Origin: a virus
Length of the DNA stretch: 20,151 nt
Reading direction: 5' to 3' (one strand)
IMG/VR virus record: IMGVR_UViG_3300042887_000462
Location: 1-20,151 of that record
The position numbers and the translations under genes were made by a program. Shown here in pieces: positions 12,349-18,504 of the stretch. The notes beneath the pieces are model-generated. The model worked only from the letters and a program-made list of their open reading frames with translations, was not told where the DNA came from and searched no databases. Numbering within the stretch: the stretch's first letter is position 1; each line of letters starts with the position of its first letter.

Positions 12349-12552
12349 ATGTCCCGCAAGGTTAAGATTGCTGAGTCGATTGAAAAGCACAAGGATGTGG
12401 AAGTCCGTCTCGCAGCCGACTTCCTGCTTACCGCAGTAAAGCACGCCAAGGCTGGCAATCTCATCCGCATGGCTTCCTGCATCCGTCTGGCTGCAATGTA
12501 TGAAGCCGCTATTCCTTCGTCCACTAAAGAGGAGCTCCGCGCTAATGGCTAA
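12349..12552 (+). CDS. Small helical phage protein, function unknown
   Basis: The 67-residue product (MSRKVKIAESIEKHKDVEVR at the N-terminus) reads as three helices, including AADFLLTAVKHAKAGNLIRM. GAAAGG lies 6 bases before the ATG at 12349. The earlier in-frame ATG at 12325 is inside the P5 -10 region and is rejected. It is the first gene of the P5 unit and overlaps the next gene by 8 bases. No family recognised. Confidence 0.7.
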   Translation: MSRKVKIAESIEKHKDVEVRLAADFLLTAVKHAKAGNLIRMASCIRLAAMYEAAIPSSTKEELRANG

Positions 12553-12763
12553 GATCCGCGTCGGTAAACTGTACCAGACTCTTACCTACTGGGGTAGTGT
12601 GGATCGTGGCGTGAATGTTCCTGCCACACTTGAGGTCGTCAAGGTCATTGCTATTACTGATGACCAGATTACCTATCAGAGGCTTGACGGTATTGTGTCT
12701 ACGACCGCCGCCAAGTATGTCAAACCCCTTCCGAAACACTTTGAGGATGCTATCTATGCCTAA
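12545..12763 (+). CDS. Small beta-rich phage protein, function unknown
   Basis: The 72-residue product (MAKIRVGKLYQTLTYWGSVD at the N-terminus) reads as a compact beta barrel, with LEVVKVIAITDDQITYQRLD in the centre, recalling small SH3-like phage proteins. GAGGAG lies about 10 bases upstream of the ATG. It overlaps its neighbours by 8 bases on each side. No function can be assigned. Confidence 0.7.
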   Translation: MAKIRVGKLYQTLTYWGSVDRGVNVPATLEVVKVIAITDDQITYQRLDGIVSTTAAKYVKPLPKHFEDAIYA

Positions 12764-13049
12764 ACCCAACGAACGCAAGACCGTCCCGATTGACGCGCTT
12801 ATTGAGTATGCCAACGGATATCTTGCAGCCGACTTCCCGAACGGTGACTCGTCTGATGCTATCGCTCGGCGTATGGGTCTGATTCACATGATTGAACAGG
12901 CTCTTACTACGGCTCAGCGGTATCGCGGTTACTCTTATCTTGACCAGCGCGGCTTTGTTCACTGCAAGCCTGGTATTCGCTGGGTTGAAGGTCAGGCACC
13001 CAATCACTCGTTTCACGAAACTGATTCCACTCGTCGGAGATATGCATGA
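12756..13049 (+). CDS. Conserved phage protein (YANGYLAAD...YRGYSYL...DSTRRRYA)
   Basis: The 97-residue product contains IDALIEYANGYLAADFPNGD, ARRMGLIHMIEQAL, YRGYSYL and ends ETDSTRRRYA. This ordered set of segments is a family I recognise in many tailed phages, function unknown. GAGGATGCTATCT precedes the ATG at 12756. It overlaps the previous gene by 8 bases and the next by 4 (ATGA). No catalytic pattern stands out. Confidence 0.82.
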   Translation: MPKPNERKTVPIDALIEYANGYLAADFPNGDSSDAIARRMGLIHMIEQALTTAQRYRGYSYLDQRGFVHCKPGIRWVEGQAPNHSFHETDSTRRRYA

Positions 13050-13213
13050 CGGTTGATAAGATCCGAGTTTTTGAGTATCTTGAAGCCTTGCGCGATTCAG
13101 GCATTACCAATATGTTTGGTGCAACTCCCTATATTGAACGGGTATTTGATATCCCGCGCAAGGAAGCTGTAAAACTTTTGGTTGAATGGATGGAAAATAA
13201 GCGTAATGGCTAA
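13046..13213 (+). CDS. Small conserved phage protein (SGITNMFGATPYIE)
   Basis: The 55-residue product contains LRDSGITNMFGATPYIERVF followed by DIPRKEAVKLLVEWM. The motif 'SG.TNMFGA.PY' with a following helical 'A...L..WM' is strongly conserved in short phage proteins of unknown role. It starts on the previous stop (ATGA) and overlaps the next gene by 8 bases. Confidence 0.82.
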   Translation: MTVDKIRVFEYLEALRDSGITNMFGATPYIERVFDIPRKEAVKLLVEWMENKRNG

Positions 13214-13397
13214 GGTAAAGGACTTTCTCATCGGCGTAGAAGAGTTGGTCTGGACTGCCCTTGAGAAAGGCATGACCGACGAGGAAAATATCTACTCCTA
13301 TGTGTACATGCACGAAAAGCTGGTGGATAGGGATATCGTTAAGAATATGCTTGACAGTATGCTCGGTTCCGATTATTATATGCAGGTAAATCAGTAA
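13206..13397 (+). CDS. Small acidic helical phage protein (63 aa)
   Basis: The product begins MAKVKDFLIGVEELVWTALE and is predicted helical throughout, with TDEENIYSYVYMHEKLVDRD in the middle. TGGAAAATAAGCGTA lies upstream of the ATG; translation is probably coupled to the preceding gene, which it overlaps by 8 bases. The nearby small proteins share an acidic helical character, but I recognise no family. Confidence 0.72.
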   Translation: MAKVKDFLIGVEELVWTALEKGMTDEENIYSYVYMHEKLVDRDIVKNMLDSMLGSDYYMQVNQ

Positions 13398-13418
13398 CTA
13401 ACACAGGAAAACACACAC

Positions 13419-13937
13419 ATGACTAAGACTGCCGCCCACTTTGTTGCTCTTGAATTTCTCAAGTCCAAGGGTACTGCTACTCCCGACGAAATTAATGCCC
13501 ACGTTGGTAAGGGCAATTATGCTTCCAAATATATCTGCTATCTTAAGCTTGAAGGTTATGAAATTGAAACCGTCAAGGACGGTCGTACGGTGGTCGAGTA
13601 TAAGTTTATCTCTGACGGCGACTCTGCTATCCGTGAATACAAGTGGGTGCCGCCTGCCCAGCGCGGTCAGGTCAAGACGCCGAAGGTCAAGGCTGCTAAG
13701 GCAACTAAGCCGAAGGCATCTAAGCCTGTCAAGGTGCGGCAGTCCAAGCAGACGCCGAGTGCGCCTGTCAAGAAAGCCGCGCGTAATGCGCTCAAGGATC
13801 GTGCTGACGCTGAGGCCGACCGCTTGCTGGCTGAAATCGGCATGAAGAATGCTGGTGAATACGCTGGTGGCACCTACTCTGTTGATCCTGACTGGGACAG
13901 CATGGACGGTATTGATGTTGCTAACTTCCTCAAGTAA
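13419..13937 (+). CDS. Winged-helix-like protein with Lys/Pro/Ala-rich linker
   Basis: The 172-residue product has an N-terminal domain (1-65) that reads as a winged helix: helices HFVALEFLKSKG and TPDEINAHVG, a third helix NYASKYICYLKLEGY, then a hairpin ending GRTVVEYKF. Residues 85-125 form a histone-like linker of repeated KAAKATKPKASKP and KVRQSKQTPSAPVKK. The acidic C-terminus (130-172) ends DVANFLK. DNA binding with a flexible basic arm is likely. A candidate early regulator or nucleoid-like protein; no target is visible. AGGA lies 11 bases before the ATG. Confidence 0.8.
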   Translation: MTKTAAHFVALEFLKSKGTATPDEINAHVGKGNYASKYICYLKLEGYEIETVKDGRTVVEYKFISDGDSAIREYKWVPPAQRGQVKTPKVKAAKATKPKASKPVKVRQSKQTPSAPVKKAARNALKDRADAEADRLLAEIGMKNAGEYAGGTYSVDPDWDSMDGIDVANFLK

Positions 13938-13947
13938 GGAGATATGA

Positions 13948-14340
13948 ATGTATCGCTATTATCCTAAAGTTGATGTTTCTGTTTTGATGCATCGCACCAT
14001 CACCAATCTACAACAGAATGGTTATGACGAATTGCTGTTTACCATGGACAATGGTGACCGCTACATCATGTATCATTCACAGGATTGTTGTGAGTATGTG
14101 CGTATCGAGGACATTGATGGCGACCTTAATGATCTTGTAGGCTCGCCAATCTTGCAGGCCGAGGAAGTGACTGGTGAAACCCAAGATAGCTGGGAAGAAG
14201 ACGAACGGCAAGATTCTTACACTTGGACATTCTACAAGTTTGCGACCATCAAGGGTTCCGTAACCCTGCGTTGGTTGGGTGAGTCCAACGGTTACTACTC
14301 TGAGAGTGTTGATTTTGGAAAGGTTGAAGATGATGAATAA
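13948..14340 (+). CDS. DUF7448-like conserved phage protein
   Basis: The 130-residue acidic product contains YHSQDCCEYVRIEDIDGDLN followed by DLVGSPILQAEE, and later SYTWTFYKFATIKGSVTLRW with GESNGYYSESVDF. These segments are diagnostic of a phage and bacterial family I recall as DUF7448 (number from memory). The role is unknown. A strong AAGGAG precedes ATG 13948; the ATG at 13944 runs into a stop after seven codons. It overlaps the secreted-protein gene by about 11 bases. Confidence 0.85.
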   Translation: MYRYYPKVDVSVLMHRTITNLQQNGYDELLFTMDNGDRYIMYHSQDCCEYVRIEDIDGDLNDLVGSPILQAEEVTGETQDSWEEDERQDSYTWTFYKFATIKGSVTLRWLGESNGYYSESVDFGKVEDDE

Positions 14341-14545
14341 GCGATGGTTACTTGCAGGGCTTGCTGCTCTGCCTTTTATCGGTGTTGCTAATGCATCTGG
14401 CAAGAACTCTGCTTCATGGCGTGTTCCTGCTGGTATTAAAAAGATCCGTGTTCGGTCTTGGAATGCAGACGGCAGCAAGGATCTAGACAGGACTCTGAGT
14501 GTAGAGCCTGGTGACTTTTTTCGTATTGATGCAATTGAGGAATAA
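14330..14545 (+). CDS. Small exported protein with Sec signal peptide
   Basis: The product (71 residues from ATG 14330, 70 from ATG 14333) starts with a classic signal peptide: positive NKR, hydrophobic WLLAGLAALPFIGV and a type I cleavage site ANA before SGKN. The mature part (about 50 residues) contains WRVPAGIKKIRVRSWNADG and LSVEPGDFFRIDAI, a beta-rich segment I have seen in small phage proteins. It should be in the periplasm of a Gram-negative host. It is paired with the lipoprotein gene five bases downstream. Confidence 0.78.
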   Translation: MMNKRWLLAGLAALPFIGVANASGKNSASWRVPAGIKKIRVRSWNADGSKDLDRTLSVEPGDFFRIDAIEE

Positions 14546-14549
14546 TGAA

Positions 14550-14936
14550 ATGATGAAGCGTGTTCTTTCTGCTCTTGGTATTGTTGGTGTTGCTCTCGGT
14601 CTTGGCGCATGTACGGATGCTGAAATGGCATCACAGAACATCTCTAAGGCCGCGGACTATTTTGAGATTAATCGGCGCATCATCTTCTACAATGGTATCA
14701 CCGATAACTATATGCTGACGATTGAGGGTCGGTGTTCCATCAAGAAGGACAATCAGGACAATCAGCTTGAAGTGACATGTAAGACAAGCCCGACTGAATA
14801 CAAGAAGCATTTTCTTGGCATCTCGGATAACGTGACCTATTTCGTAGAACAGTTGGAATATGCCAATGTGAGTACCTATCAGTATCGCGTGGTCTTCAAG
14901 CCGTCTGCTATCATGCCTGACATTGAGGTGAAGTAA
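14550..14936 (+). CDS. Phage lipoprotein (beta-sandwich type)
   Basis: The 128-residue product has a lipoprotein signal: basic MMKR, hydrophobic VLSALGIVGVALG and lipobox LGAC before TDAEMASQN. The mature domain contains EINRRIIFYNGITDNYMLTI, the paired cysteines in EGRCSIKK and VTCKTSP, YKKHFLGISDNVTYFVEQLE and ends VFKPSAIMPDIEVK. This is a conserved phage family I recall being called beta-sandwich lipoprotein; some databases attach a recombination directionality label, which the lipobox makes doubtful. It should sit in a bacterial membrane facing the periplasm; superinfection exclusion is possible. GAGGAATAATGAA precedes the start (14550 or 14553). Confidence 0.8.
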   Translation: MMKRVLSALGIVGVALGLGACTDAEMASQNISKAADYFEINRRIIFYNGITDNYMLTIEGRCSIKKDNQDNQLEVTCKTSPTEYKKHFLGISDNVTYFVEQLEYANVSTYQYRVVFKPSAIMPDIEVK

Positions 14937-15145
14937 TGAATGAACAACTGTATCAAGATACCGATGTAAGGGTCATTGACCAGCGTATTGGTGTGGGCAT
15001 TGGTGGTCTTAATACAGTTATTCGGCTGTATCATAAGCCTACTGGTATTCTTATTGAAATGCCTCGCTTGAATAGAAGCCAATATTATGATAAGGTATTG
15101 GCGTTTGAGATGTTGGAATATGCGATATTAGGAGTAAAAGAATGA
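14936..15145 (+). CDS. RF-1/ArfB-like domain protein without a GGQ motif
   Basis: The 69-residue product aligns with the C-terminal part of the class I release factor catalytic domain: VIRLYHKPTGILIEMPR (28-44) corresponds to the '(A/V)VR.TH.PTGIVVE' strand pair, RSQYYDKVLAFEMLEYAI (47-64) to 'RSQ..NK..A...L...L'. The peptidyl-tRNA hydrolysis GGQ is missing; the region reads GVGIGGLN. It therefore cannot hydrolyse peptidyl-tRNA in the usual way. Ribosome or RNA binding without catalysis is an inference. GAGGTGAAG precedes the TAATG-overlapping start. Confidence 0.7.
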   Translation: MNEQLYQDTDVRVIDQRIGVGIGGLNTVIRLYHKPTGILIEMPRLNRSQYYDKVLAFEMLEYAILGVKE

Positions 15146-15471
15146 GTGATATTGTGGAGAGGCTCCTCCATTGCTCCGAAAACTGTGGAGATGAGTATTT
15201 ACATGAGCTTACAGGGAAGGCCGCCGACACCATCACCCGCCTCACCGCAGAGGTGCGCGTTAGGCAGACAATAGTTGAGGAAGCGCGGGACGAAAGAGAT
15301 GCTGCACTCGCAGAGGTGGAGAAGCTGCGGGCGGCGCTAAAGGAGATTGCCAAGCCAACCTACGGTACAGAATTTAACATGAGCGATGAAGATAGAGCCG
15401 ATATTCTGGGGCGGCATTTGTTTGCCAAACAGGATCTAGCCCGTGCCACACTCTCAGGAGATAAGCAATGA
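15142..15471 (+). CDS. Ead/Ea22-like coiled-coil protein
   Basis: The 109-residue product starts MSDIVERLLHCSENCGDEYL, continues with AADTITRLTAEV and a long heptad-rich helix (about 40-70: ERDAALAEVEKLRAALKEIA) and ends in a short helical segment. This 'ERLR.....A...I..L.AEV..L...' layout is typical of lambda Ea22-like phage accessory proteins, function unknown. Codon usage looks more GC-rich than neighbours (several GCG, CGC, GCC), hinting at a separate origin. AGGAG lies about 8 bases before the ATG, which overlaps the previous stop. Confidence 0.78.
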   Translation: MSDIVERLLHCSENCGDEYLHELTGKAADTITRLTAEVRVRQTIVEEARDERDAALAEVEKLRAALKEIAKPTYGTEFNMSDEDRADILGRHLFAKQDLARATLSGDKQ

Positions 15472-15677
15472 GTGGCATTATTAAAATGGCAGAAGCCCGC
15501 AATGAATTTGTTGTATTAGAAGATGGTTTCTGCTATTATTGGCCTAGTCAGCATGGCGCAATTTCCTCATATCAACTGCGCCAGCTTGCAGATGAACTTG
15601 ATAAACGTAATAAAAAGTGGAGCGAAGAAATAGATGAATATTTTCGCAATCAAGAACTGAGTAAAGATGATCTGTAA
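15468..15677 (+). CDS. Conserved small phage protein (DGFCYYWP...LADELDKRN)
   Basis: The 69-residue product contains EFVVLEDGFCYYWPSQHGAI, then SSYQLRQLADELDKRNKKW and a final acidic helix. The combination 'DGF.Y.WP....GA.S...LR.LADELD..N' is a family I know from many tailed phages with no assigned role. GGAGATAAGC precedes the ATG, which overlaps the previous stop (ATGA). It is the last gene before a 41-base gap with a late-promoter-like box. Confidence 0.82.
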   Translation: MSGIIKMAEARNEFVVLEDGFCYYWPSQHGAISSYQLRQLADELDKRNKKWSEEIDEYFRNQELSKDDL

Positions 15678-15689
15678 AGATGATATTTA

Positions 15690-15696
15690 CTAAATA
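15690..15696 (+). promoter_or_regulatory. CTAAATA box, possible late promoter
   Basis: CTAAATA in TTTACTAAATACTC lies in the gap before the endonuclease gene, 22 bases upstream of its ATG, leaving room for a short leader and AAGGAG. T4-like late promoters are single -10-like boxes of this kind. No -35 is evident. Confidence 0.45.
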
Positions 15697-15718
15697 CTCT
15701 ATAACAAGGAGTATCATC

Positions 15719-16174
15719 ATGCGTACCACACAAGACGGAGAACAAAAGGTTTGCAGTCAATGCAACGAAACAAAGCACATTGACTGCTTTCCTAAAGCCA
15801 ATCCTAAGACCAAATCGTTTCACAAGTATAAGAATGGTATCAAACCTTGGTGTAAAGACTGCTATCGGACATATAACACCAAGTATATGAGAAAAATGCG
15901 AAGTGAAGGAACGAAAGCGTATAGTCACTATTATAAGAAGTATGGTCTGACTCAGGAAGAAGTTATTCTAATGCACGAGCAACGGAACTTCAAGTGTGAC
16001 ATATGCGGAAACGATACAGATCATCGCTATGATAAGTTGTGTGTAGATCATTCACACACGACAGGAAATGTCAGAGGACTTCTCTGTTTCAGTTGTAATA
16101 CGTTGCTTGGTAATGCGAAAGATGATATAATGATTCTACAAAACGCAATAAGGTATTTGGAAAACAATAAATGA
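15719..16174 (+). CDS. Endonuclease VII-like HNH nuclease
   Basis: The 151-residue protein has an N-terminal CXXC pair (C12, C15) followed by WCKDC (C45, C48), a probable zinc knuckle. The C-terminal nuclease has CDIC (C93-C96), VDHSHTTGNVRGLLC (109-123) and FSCNTLLGNA, matching the catalytic and zinc residues of T4 endonuclease VII (gp49) and relatives. T4 gp49 resolves Holliday junctions and trims branched DNA before packaging. This protein lacks T4's long C-terminal half, so it may instead be a stand-alone homing-type nuclease. It has its own AAGGAG and a late-promoter-like box. The family call is firm; the exact role is not. Confidence 0.88.
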   Translation: MRTTQDGEQKVCSQCNETKHIDCFPKANPKTKSFHKYKNGIKPWCKDCYRTYNTKYMRKMRSEGTKAYSHYYKKYGLTQEEVILMHEQRNFKCDICGNDTDHRYDKLCVDHSHTTGNVRGLLCFSCNTLLGNAKDDIMILQNAIRYLENNK

Positions 16175-16710
16175 ACATCTTTGCCGTAGATAACGATCCC
16201 GTTCAGGCCGCACAGTGGCTTGTTGATAAACATATTGTAAAAATGGTTTTAGAAAGTTGTCAACTCCTGTCCACCGCTCATCGGTTACTTGACGGTGAAC
16301 AATACATTGACAAGACCAAGACTGGTCGCAATGTAAAGCGGTGGCGTTTGCCTGACGAGCGTGAGCAAGTATTGTATTCAGCCACACATATCAATCATCC
16401 GTCAGCCGTGTGGTGTCGTAAAAACTTCAGCAACTATAACTGGCTCTATCATCACTTTGCTGCTCTACTGAATGAGTATACATATCGTTATGGCAAAGTG
16501 CATAAGTGTGCTGCAATGGCTCTTACTCTACGTTTTACTCCACAGCGTATACCGCTTGGTGATCTGACTCCAGTAACACCCGCAATGCCTGATGAATACA
16601 AAGTGCCTAATGATCACGTAGAATCCTATCGTAACTATTATCGTATTGCAAAAGAGAGAATGCACAAATGGACGAAGCGCGAAAAGCCCGCATGGATCAC
16701 AATCAGTTAA
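16171..16710 (+). CDS. Conserved phage protein (NIFAVDNDPVQAAQWLVDKH family)
   Basis: The 179-residue product begins MNIFAVDNDPVQAAQWLVDK and contains HIVKMVLESCQLLSTAHRLL, ATHINHPSAVWCRKNFSNYN, NEYTYRYGKVHK and a closing AMPDEYKVPNDHVESYRNYY with KWTKREKPAW. I recognise this as a family widespread in marine and enterobacterial phages. It is sometimes labelled pyrimidine-dimer glycosylase, but it does not resemble T4 DenV, so I leave the function open. The many conserved His, Asp and Arg residues suggest an enzyme. The start overlaps the nuclease stop (ATGA). Confidence 0.85.
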   Translation: MNIFAVDNDPVQAAQWLVDKHIVKMVLESCQLLSTAHRLLDGEQYIDKTKTGRNVKRWRLPDEREQVLYSATHINHPSAVWCRKNFSNYNWLYHHFAALLNEYTYRYGKVHKCAAMALTLRFTPQRIPLGDLTPVTPAMPDEYKVPNDHVESYRNYYRIAKERMHKWTKREKPAWITIS

Positions 16711-17006
16711 AAGAGTTGATTGATAATCTGCGGCATCCAACAGAAACATCTATACCATTTACTGAACTAATGAATGATGCCGCAGATGAACTTGAAGAGA
16801 TAATGGTCCTGTTAGAAAAGCAGCAGGTCATCATTCGTCGCATCTATGCAGAGAAGCTGCCTGACACTTGGTTCGTGTGTGGTGAAAGTGGCAACAAGGA
16901 TCAAAACGGGCTACCTGATCGCATTGAAGTCTGCCCTGCCTATGGTGTTGGTTGGACACAACTCTATCAGAAAACTGACACAACTATCATGCTGGAAGGT
17001 TCATAA
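16668..17006 (+). CDS. Phage accessory protein (CGESGNKDQNGLPDRI)
   Basis: The 112-residue product has an N-terminal helical part with LKELIDNLRHP and MNDAADELEEIMVLLEKQQ, as in Ea8.5/Ead-type accessory proteins. Its C-terminal part WFVCGESGNKDQNGLPDRIE, then VCPAYGVGWTQLYQK, is typical of small conserved phage domains. GAGAGAATGCACAA precedes ATG 16668, giving a 43-base overlap; ATG 16692 would shorten the protein by eight residues but has no ribosome binding site. Function unknown. Confidence 0.75.
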   Translation: MDEARKARMDHNQLKELIDNLRHPTETSIPFTELMNDAADELEEIMVLLEKQQVIIRRIYAEKLPDTWFVCGESGNKDQNGLPDRIEVCPAYGVGWTQLYQKTDTTIMLEGS

Positions 17007-17007
17007 A

Positions 17008-17412
17008 ATGGTAAAATATCAGTACTACTATCATAATCACAACATCAGGGCTGAAACCAATGTGACCGAGAGACGGGCGCCGACCGATGAGTCTGTGCGA
17101 CTTCTCAAAGAGATGGAGTTTGAAGCAAAGCAGAAGATCGTTGAATCGATCACTGTGAACAATACCACATTTGAATGTAGCATTCAGATGAACATTGATA
17201 TGCTCAATGACAAGTCAGTATACTGGATCGTGTACAGGCTGAATGGCAAACAGGGAAAACTTGAGGTCGGTATTCCAAACTATAGAAATCTTACGGACAT
17301 TGAAAAGATCATTCATGTTCGTGATGAACTGGCCAAGGACATTGCAGCAAACATGATTGACGATCTACTAAGAACCGAACGCACACGAAATCTATTTTTG
17401 CGCGGCCATTGA
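17008..17412 (+). CDS. Conserved phage protein, function unknown
   Basis: The 134-residue product contains ERRAPTDESVRLLKEMEFEA followed by KQKIVESITVNNTTFECSIQ, and ends in a helical IHVRDELAKDIAANMIDDLL. I recognise 'R.APTD.SV.LL.EME..A..KI..SI.V..T.FEC' from conserved phage proteins. No catalytic motif is visible. GGAAGGTTCATAAA precedes the ATG at 17008. A 35-base gap with a late-promoter-like box follows. Confidence 0.8.
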   Translation: MVKYQYYYHNHNIRAETNVTERRAPTDESVRLLKEMEFEAKQKIVESITVNNTTFECSIQMNIDMLNDKSVYWIVYRLNGKQGKLEVGIPNYRNLTDIEKIIHVRDELAKDIAANMIDDLLRTERTRNLFLRGH

Positions 17413-17435
17413 GCTGTATGAACACATAGGAGATA

Positions 17436-17442
17436 CTAAATA
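17436..17442 (+). promoter_or_regulatory. CTAAATA box, possible late promoter
   Basis: CTAAATA lies between AGGAG (17429-17433) and the ATG at 17448. As a late promoter it would start transcription at about the start codon, so it could only serve leaderless translation or downstream genes. Chance is a real alternative. Confidence 0.25.
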
Positions 17443-17447
17443 ATAGC

Positions 17448-17708
17448 ATGATTTATTCATTTATAGATACCGAAACCGAAGAAGAGTTTGAATTGGAAAT
17501 GACCTATGATCAACTCAAGGTATTTCTAGAAGCTAATCCAAAATTTAACCAGACATTTCGCATGAATGTTGTTGATCCAGTAGGAATTGGCGTTACCAAA
17601 CCACCAGCAGATTTTCAAAAGCATGTTCTAGGTCGCATTAAAGAAGCTGTGCCAGGAACAAGCAAAAAAGCCATTGAGAAACGATGGCACATTCCAAAAG
17701 AGATTTAA
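17448..17708 (+). CDS. Small conserved phage protein with FmdB-like N-terminus
   Basis: The 86-residue product begins MIYSFIDTETEEEFELEMTY, which resembles the first strands of FmdB-type zinc ribbons ('Y.F.....(G/E)EEFE....') but without any cysteines. Later segments KPPADFQKHVLGRIKEAVPG and KKAIEKRWHIPKEI resemble conserved proteins of T4-like cyanophages. AGGAG is 14 bases before the ATG, longer than usual. It ends just before a stable hairpin. The role is unknown. Confidence 0.75.
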   Translation: MIYSFIDTETEEEFELEMTYDQLKVFLEANPKFNQTFRMNVVDPVGIGVTKPPADFQKHVLGRIKEAVPGTSKKAIEKRWHIPKEI

Positions 17709-17731
17709 CATAAAAAAGAATTTACGATTTT

Positions 17732-17775
17732 CAGAAGAGAGTGGTCACGCAAGTGATTCGCTCTCTTCTGCTTTT
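17732..17775 (+). terminator. Hairpin with GCAA tetraloop upstream of phoH (terminator or leader element)
   Basis: CAGAAGAGAG (17732-17741) and CTCTCTTCTG (17761-17770) form a perfect 10-bp stem. Inside, TCAC-GCAA-GTGA forms a second stem closed by a GNRA-type tetraloop. CTTTT follows. This suits an intrinsic terminator after the gene ending at 17708, but the short T-run and the AAGGGAG of phoH starting 6 bases later also allow a role in phoH translation or RNA stability. Confidence 0.6.
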
Positions 17776-17787
17776 AAGGGAGCTAAA

Positions 17788-18504
17788 ATGTCTAAGAAAC
17801 CAAAGAACAAGACTAACAGACAACAACCAGAAGCACAAAAGCAGGCTGCTCATTTTGAGTTAAGACACATCAAGCCGCTTACACCAAATCAGGAGAAAGC
17901 ATTCAATTCATACAAACAAGGCTATCATCTTATGCTTCATGGTTTTGCTGGAACAGGGAAAACATTCTGCGCTCTATATCTTGCTCTAAATGAAATCTTG
18001 ACAGACACATCAATATACAATAAAATAATCATTGTTCGCTCAGTTGTGCCTTCCAGAGATATGGGATTTCTACCTGGCTCTATGAAAGAGAAAGCTGCTG
18101 TGTATGAAGAACCATACCGTGAGATTTGTGATAGTCTCTTTGGTCGCGGTGATGGATATGATATACTGAAGATGAAAGGTATTGTCCAGTTTACAACCAC
18201 ATCATTCTTGCGTGGTATTACATTCAACAAGGCTATTGTAATTTTGGATGAAAGTCAAAATCTCACGTTTCAAGAAGCTGATACTGTGATGACTCGTATG
18301 GGTGATGAATCCCGTATCATTGTGTGTGGTGACTTCAGACAGACAGACTTGTTGAAGAGATATGAACAAGAAGGCATCACACAGTTGATGGCCATTACTA
18401 AGAGAATAAATACTTTCTCACATATAGATTTTCAGAAAGAAGACATTGTACGTTCTGGCCTTGTCAAATCGTACATCATACAGAAGGATGCAATGGGGCT
18501 ATGA
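17788..18504 (+). CDS. phoH: PhoH-like P-loop ATPase
   Basis: The 238-residue protein has a basic Gln/Lys-rich N-terminus (1-22), then the PhoH ATPase core: KPLTPNQEKAF (Q-motif-like), Walker A GFAGTGKT (52-59), VRSVVPSRDMGFLPGSMKEK (83-102), Walker B VILDESQN (151-158) and CGDFRQTDL (sensor region). The family is related to superfamily 1 helicases, and PhoH genes are common in phages of marine and soil bacteria. A helicase or nuclease-associated RNA function is suspected but not settled. AAGGGAG precedes the ATG at 17788. The frame runs upstream into the hairpin but that part is untranslated. Confidence 0.93.
   Translation: MSKKPKNKTNRQQPEAQKQAAHFELRHIKPLTPNQEKAFNSYKQGYHLMLHGFAGTGKTFCALYLALNEILTDTSIYNKIIIVRSVVPSRDMGFLPGSMKEKAAVYEEPYREICDSLFGRGDGYDILKMKGIVQFTTTSFLRGITFNKAIVILDESQNLTFQEADTVMTRMGDESRIIVCGDFRQTDLLKRYEQEGITQLMAITKRINTFSHIDFQKEDIVRSGLVKSYIIQKDAMGL

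Noticed and set aside
13441-13845. 134-codon frame inside the winged-helix gene, and its minus-strand counterpart at 13667-13873
   Set aside because: The Ser/Arg/Leu-rich composition is what the Lys/Ala/Pro repeat codons give out of frame. No ribosome binding site precedes it.
16171-16710. Naming the 179-aa protein as T4 DenV-type pyrimidine-dimer glycosylase
   Set aside because: The sequence shares none of the DenV N-terminal pattern I can recall; the label sometimes used for this family could not be supported here.
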